This document shows positions 1-8,022 of a stretch of DNA of 64,000 nt, piece after piece (position 1 is the stretch's first letter; every line of letters starts with the position of its first letter). The position numbers and the translations under genes are program-made. The notes under the pieces were generated by a model. The model saw only the letters and a program-made list of their open reading frames with translations, was not told the origin of the DNA and ran no database searches. The stretch is taken from contig QHVT01000008.1 in NCBI GenBank assembly GCA_003223645.1, forward strand, positions 62,001-126,000. Direction: 5' to 3'. The stretch is from Acidobacteriota bacterium. GTDB lineage: Bacteria; Acidobacteriota; Thermoanaerobaculia; Gp7-AA8.

Positions 1-916
1 CGATCGCGCCGGTGGCGGGAATGCCGCCGAAGAGCGCCGAGCCGATGTTCGCGACGCCCTGCGCGACGAGCTCCATGTTCGATTTGTGGCGCGTGCCGAT
101 CATGCCGTCGGCAACGACGGCGGAGAGGAGCGACTCGATGGCCGCGAGCAGCGCGACCGTCACCGAGGGCGAGATCAAGTCGCGGATGTGATCCCATGGA
201 ATCGCGCGCAACTGCGGATGCGGAAGCGCCGACGGGACCGCGCCGAAGCGCGAGCCGATCGTCGCTACGTTCAGATGAAAGAACTGCACGACGATCGTCG
301 CGAGGACCATCGCGACGAACGGCGCGGGAACGATGCGCGAGACCCGCGGCCAGGCGAGGAGAACGACGAGCGTGCCGATCGCGACGCCCGCGGTCGTCCA
401 ATCGATCGAGTCGAAATGTCCCGCGTACGTCATCCACTTCTCGACGAAATCGGCGGGCACGGTGCCGATGTGCAATCCGAGAAAGTCTTTGACTTGTCCA
501 GAGAAGATGATGACGGCGATGCCGGACGTGAAGCCGGTGATGACGGGATACGGGATGAACTTGATGAGCGCGCCCATGCGCGCGAGTCCCATCGCGATGA
601 GCAGGACGCCGGCGATGATGGTGCAGACGACGAGGCCTTCGTAGCCGTATTTCGCGACGATGCCGTAGACGATGACGACGAATGCGCCCGTGGGACCACC
701 GATCTGGACGCGCGAGCCGCCGAGGGCGGAGATCAGGAAGCCGGCGATGATCGCGGTGTAGAGACCGCGCTCGGGCGGCACGCCGGACGCGATCGCGAAC
801 GCGAGGGCAAGAGGAAGCGCGACGATGCCGACGACAATGCCGGCGACAACGTCGCGCGTGATCGATTCACGGGTATAGCCTTCGCGAAAACAGACGAGAG
901 ACTTCGGGACGAACAC
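1..916 (-). CDS. SulP family anion transporter (C-terminal part outside window)
   Basis: A multi-pass inner-membrane sulfate/bicarbonate-type permease. The minus-strand frame reads a typical SulP N-terminal core: the first membrane segment contains [20 protein letters not shown], followed by [19 protein letters not shown] and [13 protein letters not shown], and near the window edge [19 protein letters not shown] followed by PATGAI, the signature before the later helices. I chose GTG at 916 because an in-frame TAA lies 12 bases upstream and no earlier start exists. That TAA is also the stop of the TonB-like gene, so the two genes are in the same frame 12 bp apart and probably co-transcribed. 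About 305 residues are visible; the C-terminal STAS domain would lie beyond position 1. The substrate cannot be told from sequence. Confidence 0.9.
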   Translation of the reverse strand, partial: MFVPKSLVCFREGYTRESITRDVVAGIVVGIVALPLALAFAIASGVPPERGLYTAIIAGFLISALGGSRVQIGGPTGAFVVIVYGIVAKYGYEGLVVCTIIAGVLLIAMGLARMGALIKFIPYPVITGFTSGIAVIIFSGQVKDFLGLHIGTVPADFVEKWMTYAGHFDSIDWTTAGVAIGTLVVLLAWPRVSRIVPAPFVAMVLATIVVQFFHLNVATIGSRFGAVPSALPHPQLRAIPWDHIRDLISPSVTVALLAAIESLLSAVVADGMIGTRHKSNMELVAQGVANIGSALFGGIPATGAI

Positions 917-928
917 TTCGGGGCGCGA

Positions 929-1684
929 TTATCGCACCCCGAAGTCCACGGTGAGGTCGAGATAGCACTCGACGGCCGTTCCGTTCAGTGATGCCGGCTG
1001 ATAGCGCCACTCTTTCATCGCGCGCAACACCGACTCGCCAAACGCGGGCATCGTCGCGTAGATCACTTGCGCGTCACGCACGCGGCCGTTCCTGTCGATG
1101 ACGCAGTGCACGGAGACTTTGCCGGCCATCTTCGCGCGCATCAGCGCGGGCGGATACAGCGGCTCGATGCGATTGAGGATCGTCGGAGATTTCACTTCGC
1201 CGACGGTGTAAATCTTCTCCTGCACCGGAGTCTGCGGCATCGCGACCGGCGGCGCGTCGAGCGATCCCGGCGAGTCTTTGGTTCCCCACGGAACGCCGAT
1301 CGGCCCCGGCACGGTGCCGTCGCCGGAAGTCGTCGTGGTGTCGCCGCCGGTGGATGCGCTCTGCGCCGGCTGCGTGGTGTCGGGTATCGCCGGCGGCGCG
1401 GTCTGCTGCACCGGGAGTGTGACCGCGGGTTTCTGCTGCGGCTGCGGCTGGGGTTTCGGCTTTGCACCGCCGTTCGGATTGCCGAGCGGAGGAGGGATCT
1501 GGACGGACGCGAAGATCGGCGCGCGCGCGAACTCGTTCGGCGCGTCGAGCGGGAAGCGCACGGAGACGAGTCCGATCGTGATCGCACCGATGATGACGGC
1601 GCTGTGCGCGATCAGCGAGACCGTCAGCAGCGTGTACTTGCCGCGCGACGGAAGGGCCTTGGCACGGATCGAAGTCTCGAACAT
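929..1684 (-). CDS. TonB family energy-transducing protein
   Basis: 251 residues. A short cytoplasmic N-terminus is followed by one membrane segment (about residues 17-40, TVSLIAHSAVIIGAITIGLV). Then comes a long Pro/Gln/Thr-rich periplasmic spacer (KPKPQPQPQQKPAV). The C-terminal TonB domain spans about 160-251, with RIEPLYPPALMRAKMAGKV and the terminal motif MKEWRYQPA. Family role: transmits proton-motive force to outer-membrane receptors. The frame is open far upstream, but ATG at 1684 is preceded by a good ribosome site (AAAGGAG, 6 bases before the start) and gives the expected TonB topology. It lies just upstream of the SulP gene. No ExbB/ExbD or receptor is visible nearby. Confidence 0.9.
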   Translation of the reverse strand: MFETSIRAKALPSRGKYTLLTVSLIAHSAVIIGAITIGLVSVRFPLDAPNEFARAPIFASVQIPPPLGNPNGGAKPKPQPQPQQKPAVTLPVQQTAPPAIPDTTQPAQSASTGGDTTTTSGDGTVPGPIGVPWGTKDSPGSLDAPPVAMPQTPVQEKIYTVGEVKSPTILNRIEPLYPPALMRAKMAGKVSVHCVIDRNGRVRDAQVIYATMPAFGESVLRAMKEWRYQPASLNGTAVECYLDLTVDFGVR

Positions 1685-1760
1685 GGTGTTCTCCTTTGCT
1701 TCGTTGGATGGAGGCGATGCCGCCCGCGAAACCGAGAGCTGCAACGAACTCGTAAACACG

Positions 1761-1840
1761 GGATGGCGGATGGCAGATGGCGGATGGCGGATGGCGGATG
1801 GCAATTCGAAACCACCGCCATCTGCCATCTGCCATCCATC
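1761..1840. repeat. Inverted array of GGATGGC-type heptamers
   Basis: In the gap between the divergent tonB-like and pilT-like genes, five or six copies of GGATGGC/AGATGGC are followed, after about 12 bases, by the complementary GCCATCTGCCATC. The arms can fold into a long imperfect hairpin. The same heptamer family returns at 29199-29414. Confidence 0.8.
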
Positions 1841-1879
1841 AGTGACCTCTGGCATGCTTCGTTCGTAGAACCGCTGAAG

Positions 1880-3121
1880 ATGGCGAAGAAACTGATTCCC
1901 GACCCGGAGCTCGAGCAGCTGGTGCGCGAGCTGAATGAAACGGATGATTCTGTGGAGCGGCGCTCGCTTCGGGCGCCGGCTGGTCTCGATACCTCGGCGG
2001 CCACTTCGGCTTCGCTCAGTGCAGGCTCCGCGGCCGCCGCTCCACTCGAGGCGCTGCTCATCGAGATGGCGCAGCGCGGCGCCAGCGACTTGCTCATCAT
2101 CGCCGGCGTACCGCCGGTGTTCCGCGTCGCGGGGCGTCTCTCGCAATCCACCGACGCTCCTCTTTCCGCCGACGAGATCCAATCCCTCCTCGGCAATCTC
2201 GTCGGCGGAAAGCTGCGCGAGAGAATCGACAGTGAAGGCGCAGCCGATTTCTCGCTGCGGCTCGCGAAGACCGCAACTGACGACGACCGCCGCGCGTGGC
2301 GATTCCGCGTGAACGTGCATCGCCAGCGCGGGACCATCGCCGCGGCCATTCGCGCGCTGCCGACGGAAGTGCCGACGCTCACGCAGCTCCGCCTTCCGCT
2401 CACGCTCGCGGAGCTCGTGAAGCCGCGTCGCGGACTCGTGCTCGTGTGCGGTCCGACCGGCTCGGGAAAATCGACGACGCTCGCCGCTCTCGTCGGCGAG
2501 ATCAATCGCAATGAGGCGCGTCACGTGATCACGATCGAAGATCCGATCGAGTACGAGCACCGCAACGCGAAGTCGATCATCGAGCAGATCGAAGTCGGCC
2601 GCGACGCGCCGTCCTTCGCCGCCGCGCTGCGCGCGTCGCTGCGCCAGGATCCGGACGTGATTCTCGTCGGCGAAATGCGCGACCTCGAGACCGTGGCCAC
2701 TGCGCTGACCGCCGCGGAGACGGGACACTTGATTCTGTCGACGCTGCACACGAGCGACGTCGCGTCAGCCATTCATCGCATCGTCGACGTCTTCCCGTCC
2801 GCGCAACAAACGCAGATCAAGCAGCAGCTCGCGCTCAGCCTCAACGCGATCGTCGTGCAACAGCTCATCCCGCGCAGCGACGGCACCGCGAGCGTCGTCG
2901 CGGTGGAGGTGCTGCACGCGACCTACGCCGTACGCAACCAGATCCGCAACGACAAGCTGCAAAACCTCGCGCAGGAAATCACCCTCGGCAAACGGCAAGG
3001 GATGATGACGATCGAAGAGTCGCTCGTGCGCCTCGTGCAGGACGGGCTGATTACGTTGGAGGAAGCGCGCGTGCGCGCGTCGAGGCCGGACGAGTTGGAG
3101 TCGTTGATGAGGGGACGTTAG
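1880..3121 (+). CDS. pilT: PilT-like twitching motility / secretion ATPase
   Basis: 413 residues. A hexameric cytoplasmic ATPase of the PilT/GspE superfamily, which normally drives type IV pilus retraction. Visible: a family N-terminal domain (about 60-165, MAQRGASDLLIIAGVPPVFR), Walker A GPTGSGKSTT, the Asp box VITIEDPIEYEH, Walker B DPDVILVGEMRDLET, the His box LILSTLHTSD, and a C-terminal PilT signature with AVRNQIR and GMMTIEESL. The first 55 or so residues are a low-complexity extension not usual in PilT. The open frame runs much further upstream, but ATG at 1880 (MAKKLIPDPELEQL) is the first sensible start after the heptamer repeat. No other pilus genes are visible. Its last 4 bases overlap the convergent Uma2 gene. 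Confidence 0.92.
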   Translation: MAKKLIPDPELEQLVRELNETDDSVERRSLRAPAGLDTSAATSASLSAGSAAAAPLEALLIEMAQRGASDLLIIAGVPPVFRVAGRLSQSTDAPLSADEIQSLLGNLVGGKLRERIDSEGAADFSLRLAKTATDDDRRAWRFRVNVHRQRGTIAAAIRALPTEVPTLTQLRLPLTLAELVKPRRGLVLVCGPTGSGKSTTLAALVGEINRNEARHVITIEDPIEYEHRNAKSIIEQIEVGRDAPSFAAALRASLRQDPDVILVGEMRDLETVATALTAAETGHLILSTLHTSDVASAIHRIVDVFPSAQQTQIKQQLALSLNAIVVQQLIPRSDGTASVVAVEVLHATYAVRNQIRNDKLQNLAQEITLGKRQGMMTIEESLVRLVQDGLITLEEARVRASRPDELESLMRGR

Positions 3122-3693
3122 GGGATGTCGAGGTTGCCGTAGATGTCATCGACGGCGATTTCGGTCTGCAGCGACGGGACAGCAAACCGGCCGCCTCGCG
3201 TTGCAACGTGACTCACCCACGCATCGTGTTCGCCGCGCACGTAGATCGTGACTCGCCGTTCGCGGTGAGAGACGACGATGTATTCACGAAGTGTCGGGAT
3301 TGTCTGGTAGTACCCGCGTTTTGCGTCATAGTCGTACGCCTCTGACGAATCGCTCGTCACCTCGACGAGAATCATGGGGTTGAGCGCTGTTTCTTCCGGC
3401 CCCGGCTCGTACAGTTGCATCGGCCCGCAGATCACCGAAACGTCGGGAAAGGCTGCGACATTCACCGCTTCCATATAGATTCGAAAGTCAGAGGACTGCA
3501 CGGTGCAGTCTCTTCCCTGCATCGCATTCAGAAGCTCACGGCCAATTGTCATCGCCAGAGCGGCGTGGTCCCGCGAGCCACCGGCCATTGCGTAGATCTG
3601 GCCGTCGAGAAATTCGTGCTTGGTATCCGAGTACTTTTCCAGCGCGACGTAGCTAGCGTACGTGTAGCGATGATGCCGGTGCGGTTCGGCCAT
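3118..3693 (-). CDS. Uma2 family protein (copy A)
   Basis: 191 residues. Uma2 proteins have a restriction-endonuclease-like (PD-(D/E)xK) fold and are abundant in cyanobacteria and environmental phyla; their biological role is not established. Diagnostic pieces: KHEFLDGQIYAMAGGSRDHA, PDVSVICG, PMILVEVTSDSSEAYD followed by KRGYYQTIPTLREYIVVS. The likely active-site acids are in PDVSV and VEVTS, with a lysine in DAKRGYY. It is a close paralogue of copy B at 3822-4394; both are embedded in a tandem segmental duplication. ATG at 3693 (MAEPHRHHRYTY) matches the start of copy B. Confidence 0.9.
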   Translation of the reverse strand: MAEPHRHHRYTYASYVALEKYSDTKHEFLDGQIYAMAGGSRDHAALAMTIGRELLNAMQGRDCTVQSSDFRIYMEAVNVAAFPDVSVICGPMQLYEPGPEETALNPMILVEVTSDSSEAYDYDAKRGYYQTIPTLREYIVVSHRERRVTIYVRGEHDAWVSHVATRGGRFAVPSLQTEIAVDDIYGNLDIP

Positions 3694-3821
3694 GCACTTG
3701 TAGTGTACCGCCGCCCCGCATCTCCGGCGCCTCGATCACGCGAACCTCCGCCGGTAGCCGCGAGAAAGGCGAGCGCTGCGGGCCTCGAGGCCGGATGAAT
3801 GGAGTCGTTAATGCGGGTGCG
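3694..3821. pseudogene. Duplication debris: remnants of the SDR-gene end and the pilT end
   Basis: This short gap between the two Uma2 copies holds fragments of both genes that flank the Uma2 pair. On the minus strand it reads AEVRVIEAPE, matching ADVRVIEAPE at the C-terminus of the SDR gene (4354-5031). On the plus strand, bases around 3775-3825 (CTCGAGGCCGGATGAATGGA, then GTCGTTAATGCGGGTGCGTT) match the 3' end of pilT. The layout pilT-end / Uma2 / SDR-end therefore occurs twice in a row. Both fragments are degraded and are not genes. Confidence 0.8.
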
Positions 3822-4394
3822 TTAGGGAATGGAAGTTTTGCGGTAAATCTCATCCACCGCAAGCTCCGCTGGCAGCGACGGCAGGACGATTTGCTCCCCC
3901 CTCACCGATGTGCGCGCTGACCACGCGCTGCCTTCGCGAATCCACACTGTGATCCGTCGCTCACGATGCGAGAGAACTACGTACTCCTGAAGCGAAGGGA
4001 TCGTTTGGTAGTACTCGCGCTTTTTGCCGAAGTCGTACTCCTCGGATGAATCGCTCGTCACTTCAACGACGATCATCGGATTCAGCGCCGTGGCTTCCGG
4101 GCCCGGCTCATATTTCTCCAACGGTCCACAAATCACCGAGACATCGGGGTAGGTCGAGAGATTCGGGGCGATGATGTGAACACGCATATCTGTCGTATAG
4201 ACGCGACAGGGGCGGTCCACGAGGATGTTGCCGAGCAGCCGAATCATTTCTGCCGCCAGCACGGTGTGATCTTCCGATCCGCCGGCCATGGCGTAGATAT
4301 CGCCGTCGAGGAATTCGTGTTTGGTTTCGGAGAATGTCTCGAACGCCACGTACTCAGCGTAGCTGTATCGATGGTGATGGTGCGGCTGCGACAT
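3822..4394 (-). CDS. Uma2 family protein (copy B)
   Basis: 190 residues, same fold as copy A and alignable along its length (KHEFLDGDIYAMAGGSEDHT; PDVSVICG; PMIVVEVTSDSSEEYD; REYYQTIPSLQEYVVLSHRE). The two copies have drifted mostly in the middle (residues about 50-90) and at the C-terminus. The 5' end overlaps the end of the SDR gene by 41 bases. The pair is best explained by an old tandem duplication followed by divergence. Function unknown beyond the predicted nuclease-like fold. Confidence 0.9.
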   Translation of the reverse strand: MSQPHHHHRYSYAEYVAFETFSETKHEFLDGDIYAMAGGSEDHTVLAAEMIRLLGNILVDRPCRVYTTDMRVHIIAPNLSTYPDVSVICGPLEKYEPGPEATALNPMIVVEVTSDSSEEYDFGKKREYYQTIPSLQEYVVLSHRERRITVWIREGSAWSARTSVRGEQIVLPSLPAELAVDEIYRKTSIP

Positions 4395-5031
4395 GTCGTG
4401 ATTGTAGTTCCGGCGCCTCGATCACGCGAACGTCCGCCGGCGGCCTCTCCACCGCATCCACGATCGCGCTCACCACTTGCGCGAGCTTGACCGGATACAA
4501 GCGCCGCGCGGTCTCGCGTTGCGACGGGAACGCGCCCCAGATCCAGTACATCGGCAGGACCGCGTACGGCCACCAGTGGCCCGGGCCGAGGACGTACCAG
4601 GGACGGACGAAGGTGGCGGGAATGGCAGTGTTGCGGACGAGCCGCTCGCCTTCTTCGCGAACGGCGACGTACGCCTTCATCGCCGGCGCGGGATGGGCCA
4701 CCGATAAATAGATGAAGTGGCGGATGGTGCTCGCTTCGACTGCTTTCACCGACTCGCGAATGGAGACGAGATCGATTTTCTGGAACTCGTCGGCTTTGGA
4801 CGGCGATGGATGGGCGACGCCGACCAGTTGGATGAACGTGTCGCTCGGCGCAATGTAGCGCGCGAACGTCGACGCGTCGAGCGCGTTGCCGAGAATCGGC
4901 CACACACCTTGCGGGAGTTTCTTTTCGGAGCCGGGACGAATGAGCGCGCGGACCGTGTGTCCGCCCTCGATCAATGCGGGAATGACGCGGCTGCCGATGT
5001 ACCCGGTGCCGCCGGTGATGAAGACGTTCAT
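4354..5031 (-). CDS. NAD(P)-dependent SDR / NmrA-like epimerase-type protein
   Basis: 225 residues, shorter than most extended SDRs. The N-terminal Rossmann motif is ITGGTGYIGSRVIPAL. The rest follows the atypical SDR pattern seen in YwnB/NmrA-like proteins: IAPSDTFIQLVGVAHPSPSK, HFIYLSVAHPAPAMKAYVAV, FVRPWYVLGPGHWWPY. The usual catalytic YxxxK is not preserved (AYVAVREEGE), so it may bind a nucleotide without classical epimerase chemistry. The stop lies inside the start of Uma2 copy B, and a decayed second copy of the 3' end lies at about 3715-3760. Substrate unknown. Confidence 0.82.
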   Translation of the reverse strand: MNVFITGGTGYIGSRVIPALIEGGHTVRALIRPGSEKKLPQGVWPILGNALDASTFARYIAPSDTFIQLVGVAHPSPSKADEFQKIDLVSIRESVKAVEASTIRHFIYLSVAHPAPAMKAYVAVREEGERLVRNTAIPATFVRPWYVLGPGHWWPYAVLPMYWIWGAFPSQRETARRLYPVKLAQVVSAIVDAVERPPADVRVIEAPELQSRHVAAAPSPSIQLR

Positions 5032-5070
5032 GAGAAAGCTACGCGTGAGGCAGCGCCGCGGATTGGAATG

Positions 5071-5252
5071 AAGGCAGAAGGCAGAAGGCAGAAAGCAGAA
5101 AGCAGAAAGCAGAAAGCAGAAGTATGAATCTGAGGTTCGACTTACGAATTCAACATTCCAAATTCGAACTTCGAAACTCGAACTTCAATCGCTTCGTTCG
5201 TCTCACTTCTGCCTTCTGCCTTCTGCTTTCTGCCTTCTGCCTTCTGCCTTCA
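5071..5252. repeat. Inverted array of GCAGAAG-type heptamers
   Basis: About seven copies of (A/G)GCAGAA at 5071-5122 are mirrored by TTCTGCC/TTCTGCT copies at 5206-5252, separated by about 80 bases of AT-richer sequence. The arms are largely complementary and could form a hairpin of about 45 bp. It fills the gap between the gamma-glutamyltransferase end and the SDR gene start, both on the minus strand. Confidence 0.85.
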
Positions 5253-5255
5253 CCT

Positions 5256-7211
5256 TCACCACCCGATCCCATAGTCCTCCCCATGATTCGAGCTTCCTCC
5301 CCACATCGTTCCGTGCTCCTGGTCGAACTCGATCGCGTTGATCGGTCCCGACGTACGCTCTTCGAACGTGAGGTCGTATCCCATCTTCTTCAACTCGCTG
5401 CGCACCCACGGCGGCGTCGAGTCGGCGAGGAGGATGCGGCCGGGGACGGACAGGCGGTCGCCGAGCCATTTGCGCGCCTGATACGTATTGATGTTCGCGG
5501 CTTCCGTCGCTTCCTGCGGCGTCATTCCGAACTCGACGATGTCGAGGAAGAACTGCAGAAGGTTCTGGTCCTGCGTGTCGCCGCCCTGCACGGCGAACGC
5601 GAGATACGGCTTGCCGTTTTTCAGCGCAAGCGTCGGGGTGAGCGTGACATGCGGACGCTTGCCGGGCTCGATGATGTTGTATGGATTCTGCGCGGGATCG
5701 GTGTCGAAGCTTTGCGCGCGCTGGCTCAATCCGATTCCCGTTTTTCCGGCGATCACGGCCGGAACCCATCCGCCGCTCGGCGTGACCGACACCACCCATC
5801 CCGACTCGTCCGCCGCTTCGATCGACGTCGTACCGGCCAGGAACATCTCGTGGAAGTGATCGAGTGCGGCGATGGTGCGCGGCGTGTTCAGCGTCGACGG
5901 CCATTGGTGCAGCGTATCGAGGAACGGATTCTTCTCGCCCTGGAACGGATACGGATCGCCGGGCGCGACGTTCGGATCATTGCGATCGGGATTGATCAGC
6001 TTCGCACGCTCGCGCGCGTAGTCTTTCGACAGCAGTCCCGCCACCGGCTCGGCCGGCGGAAAGTACGGATCGCCGAAATAGAAATCGCGATCGGCGAACG
6101 TGAGGTTCATGGCCTGATACAGCGTGTGGATGTAGCGCGAGCTGTTGTAGCCCATCGACTTCAGATCGAAGTTCTCGAGGATGTTCAGCGTCTCGAGCAT
6201 CATCGGTCCCTGCGACCAGATCGTGAGCTTGTAGACGTCGATCCCTTTGTAGTTCGTCTTCACCGGCTCTTCGATGTGCACTTTCCAGCTCGCGAGGTCG
6301 TTCGCGGTAATCAGTCCGCCCTGCTCCTGCGTGCCGCGCGCGATCTCCTGCGCAATGTCGCCCTTGTAGAAGCGGTCGTACGCGGCGTAGATCGCTTCCT
6401 TACGCGACTTCCCTTTCTTCAGCGCCTGCTGTTCCGCGTCGACGAGCTTGCGCAGCGTTGCCGCGAGATCGGGCTGGCGGAAGATTTCGCCGGGCTCGGG
6501 AGCGCCGCTTGTTCCGCTTGACGATGCGCTTGCAGCGACATCGTGTGACGGCGTGATGCTTTGTGGAGTGGTGCGCGCCTCCGGCGCGCCTTCGGGGGTG
6601 GGAGGCGCGCCGGAGGCGCGCACCACTCCCGCATGCGGAAACATGACCGCTTTCGAATATGGCCACTGCATCAGCCGCTTTTTCTCACGCTCGATCGTGT
6701 TCACGCTTTGCTGTTCCATCGGATAGCCGTCGGCCATCTGGATCGCCGGCGCGAGCACGTCTTTCAAGGACAGCGTTCCGTACTCGGCGAGCATCGTCAT
6801 CAGACCGCCGGGAGTTCCCGGCGTGATCGCGGCGAGCGGGCCGTACTCCGGCGGATAGTTGAGTTTTTTCGATTTGTAAAAGTCTGCAGTCGCGCCGGTC
6901 GGCGCGACGCCGAGGGCGTTGATGCCGATGACCTTTTTCGCGTGCGGGTCGTAGATGAGCGCCTGCGTCTCGCCGCCCCAGCTCAACGTGTCCCACATCG
7001 TGCAGACCGCCGCGAGCATCGCCGCCGCGGCGTCGACTGCGTTGCCGCCTTTCTGAAACATCATCGCGCCCGCGGTCGCCGCGAGCGGCTTGCCGGTGAT
7101 GGCCATCCAGTGACTGCCGTGCAATGGCGGCTTCTGCGTCTTCTGCGCGAACAGCGGAAGCGCGACGGCAAAAAGCAGGACGAGCGTGCAGCGACGTTTC
7201 ATAAGCCGCAT
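5256..7211 (-). CDS. ggt: Gamma-glutamyltransferase family protein, exported
   Basis: 651 residues. An Ntn-hydrolase that normally matures by cleavage before a Thr and transfers gamma-glutamyl groups in the periplasm. Seen: a signal peptide (KRRCTLVLLFAVALPLFAQ), the GGT N-terminus GNAVDAAAAMLAAV, the probable nucleophile in AGTTSIEAADESGW (about residue 461) and the oxyanion-type GTMWGGSSNHGED near the end. Residues about 195-216 are encoded by a perfect 26-bp inverted repeat (6565-6629) and read as a Gly/Pro/Ala/Arg-rich insert that looks foreign to the family. I chose ATG 7211; ATG 7202 is equally possible. The short gap to the divergent gene at 7237 must hold both promoters. Confidence 0.9.
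   Translation of the reverse strand: MRLMKRRCTLVLLFAVALPLFAQKTQKPPLHGSHWMAITGKPLAATAGAMMFQKGGNAVDAAAAMLAAVCTMWDTLSWGGETQALIYDPHAKKVIGINALGVAPTGATADFYKSKKLNYPPEYGPLAAITPGTPGGLMTMLAEYGTLSLKDVLAPAIQMADGYPMEQQSVNTIEREKKRLMQWPYSKAVMFPHAGVVRASGAPPTPEGAPEARTTPQSITPSHDVAASASSSGTSGAPEPGEIFRQPDLAATLRKLVDAEQQALKKGKSRKEAIYAAYDRFYKGDIAQEIARGTQEQGGLITANDLASWKVHIEEPVKTNYKGIDVYKLTIWSQGPMMLETLNILENFDLKSMGYNSSRYIHTLYQAMNLTFADRDFYFGDPYFPPAEPVAGLLSKDYARERAKLINPDRNDPNVAPGDPYPFQGEKNPFLDTLHQWPSTLNTPRTIAALDHFHEMFLAGTTSIEAADESGWVVSVTPSGGWVPAVIAGKTGIGLSQRAQSFDTDPAQNPYNIIEPGKRPHVTLTPTLALKNGKPYLAFAVQGGDTQDQNLLQFFLDIVEFGMTPQEATEAANINTYQARKWLGDRLSVPGRILLADSTPPWVRSELKKMGYDLTFEERTSGPINAIEFDQEHGTMWGGSSNHGEDYGIGW
6565..6629. 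repeat. Palindromic element inserted in frame in ggt
   Basis: Two perfect 26-base arms (6565-6590 and 6604-6629, starting GGAGTGGTGCGCGCCTCC) with a 13-base loop. The 65 bp keep the ggt frame open and add a low-complexity peptide to the protein. Confidence 0.9.
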
Positions 7212-7236
7212 AGTATGTCGCACGTCCTCACACGAG

Positions 7237-8010
7237 ATGAAAGCACCGCAGCCGATCCTCACCGCTCATCTCTTCGCGCCGCTCAACGACGAGCTGGTTG
7301 CCCTGCTGCGCGGCTTGTCTTCCGATGAATGGAACGCGCCGACGGTCGCGGGCGCGTGGACGGTGAAGGACGTCGCCGCGCATCTGCTCGACACGACGTT
7401 GCGGCGGCTGTCGATGCATCGCGACGGGCATGAACCGCCGCCGCGCGACGTGACTTCCGTCAGCGCGCTGGTCGACGATCTCAACGCCGAGGGCGTGTCG
7501 TTTGCGCGAAGACTGAGCGCGGAGCTGATGGTCGATCTGCACGAACGCTATGGTGCGCAGCTGGCTGAGTTCTTCGCGACGCTCGATCCGTTCGCGGAGG
7601 CGAAGTGGAGCGTGAGCTGGGCGGGCGAAGAGCACTCTCCGATGTGGTTCGACGTCGCGCGCGAGCTGACCGAGAAATGGCACCACCAGCAGCAGATCCG
7701 CGATGCGACGGGACGAGCGCCGCTGCACGAGCCGTATCTCGCGCCGGTGATCGCGACGTTCGTCCGCGCGCTGCCGTTCACGTATCGCGACGTGAAAGCA
7801 AAAGTCGTATTGCGCATCGACGACGCGGTGTGGTCGCTGGTGCAGGGAATGCTTTACGAAGGCGAGGCGGAGACTGCGGACGTGCGCGTGACGCTGACGG
7901 GAGATCGCGCGTGGCGATTGTTCACGCGACAGAAGATCGACGCGGAAGCGGTGATCGATGGCGACGCGCGCTACGCCGCTCCCCTCCTCGGAATGACCTC
8001 GATCGTTTAG
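7237..8010 (+). CDS. DinB-like / maleylpyruvate-isomerase-N family protein
   Basis: 257 residues. The N-terminal four-helix-bundle pattern (LLRGLSSDEWNAPTVAGAWT, VKDVAAHLLDTTLRRLSMHR) matches mycothiol-dependent maleylpyruvate isomerase/DinB-like proteins. The conserved His in AAHLLD and the later pair in ELTEKWHHQQQIRDATG are the usual metal-site positions. The C-terminal half (about 165-257) looks like the SCP2-like partner domain of this family. Members are thiol-dependent metal enzymes in several phyla, but substrates are mostly unknown. ATG 7237 lies 25 bp from the divergent ggt start; the sugar dehydrogenase gene follows after 12 bp, suggesting co-transcription. Confidence 0.8.
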   Translation: MKAPQPILTAHLFAPLNDELVALLRGLSSDEWNAPTVAGAWTVKDVAAHLLDTTLRRLSMHRDGHEPPPRDVTSVSALVDDLNAEGVSFARRLSAELMVDLHERYGAQLAEFFATLDPFAEAKWSVSWAGEEHSPMWFDVARELTEKWHHQQQIRDATGRAPLHEPYLAPVIATFVRALPFTYRDVKAKVVLRIDDAVWSLVQGMLYEGEAETADVRVTLTGDRAWRLFTRQKIDAEAVIDGDARYAAPLLGMTSIV

Positions 8011-8022
8011 CCGAGCCTTGCC

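Noticed and set aside
86-991. Long Asp/Arg-rich open frame on the plus strand
   Set aside because: Antisense shadow of the SulP gene; low-complexity composition and no family match.
5124-6521. 465-codon plus-strand open frame
   Set aside because: Shadow of the gamma-glutamyltransferase; GC-rich antisense frames stay open without coding.
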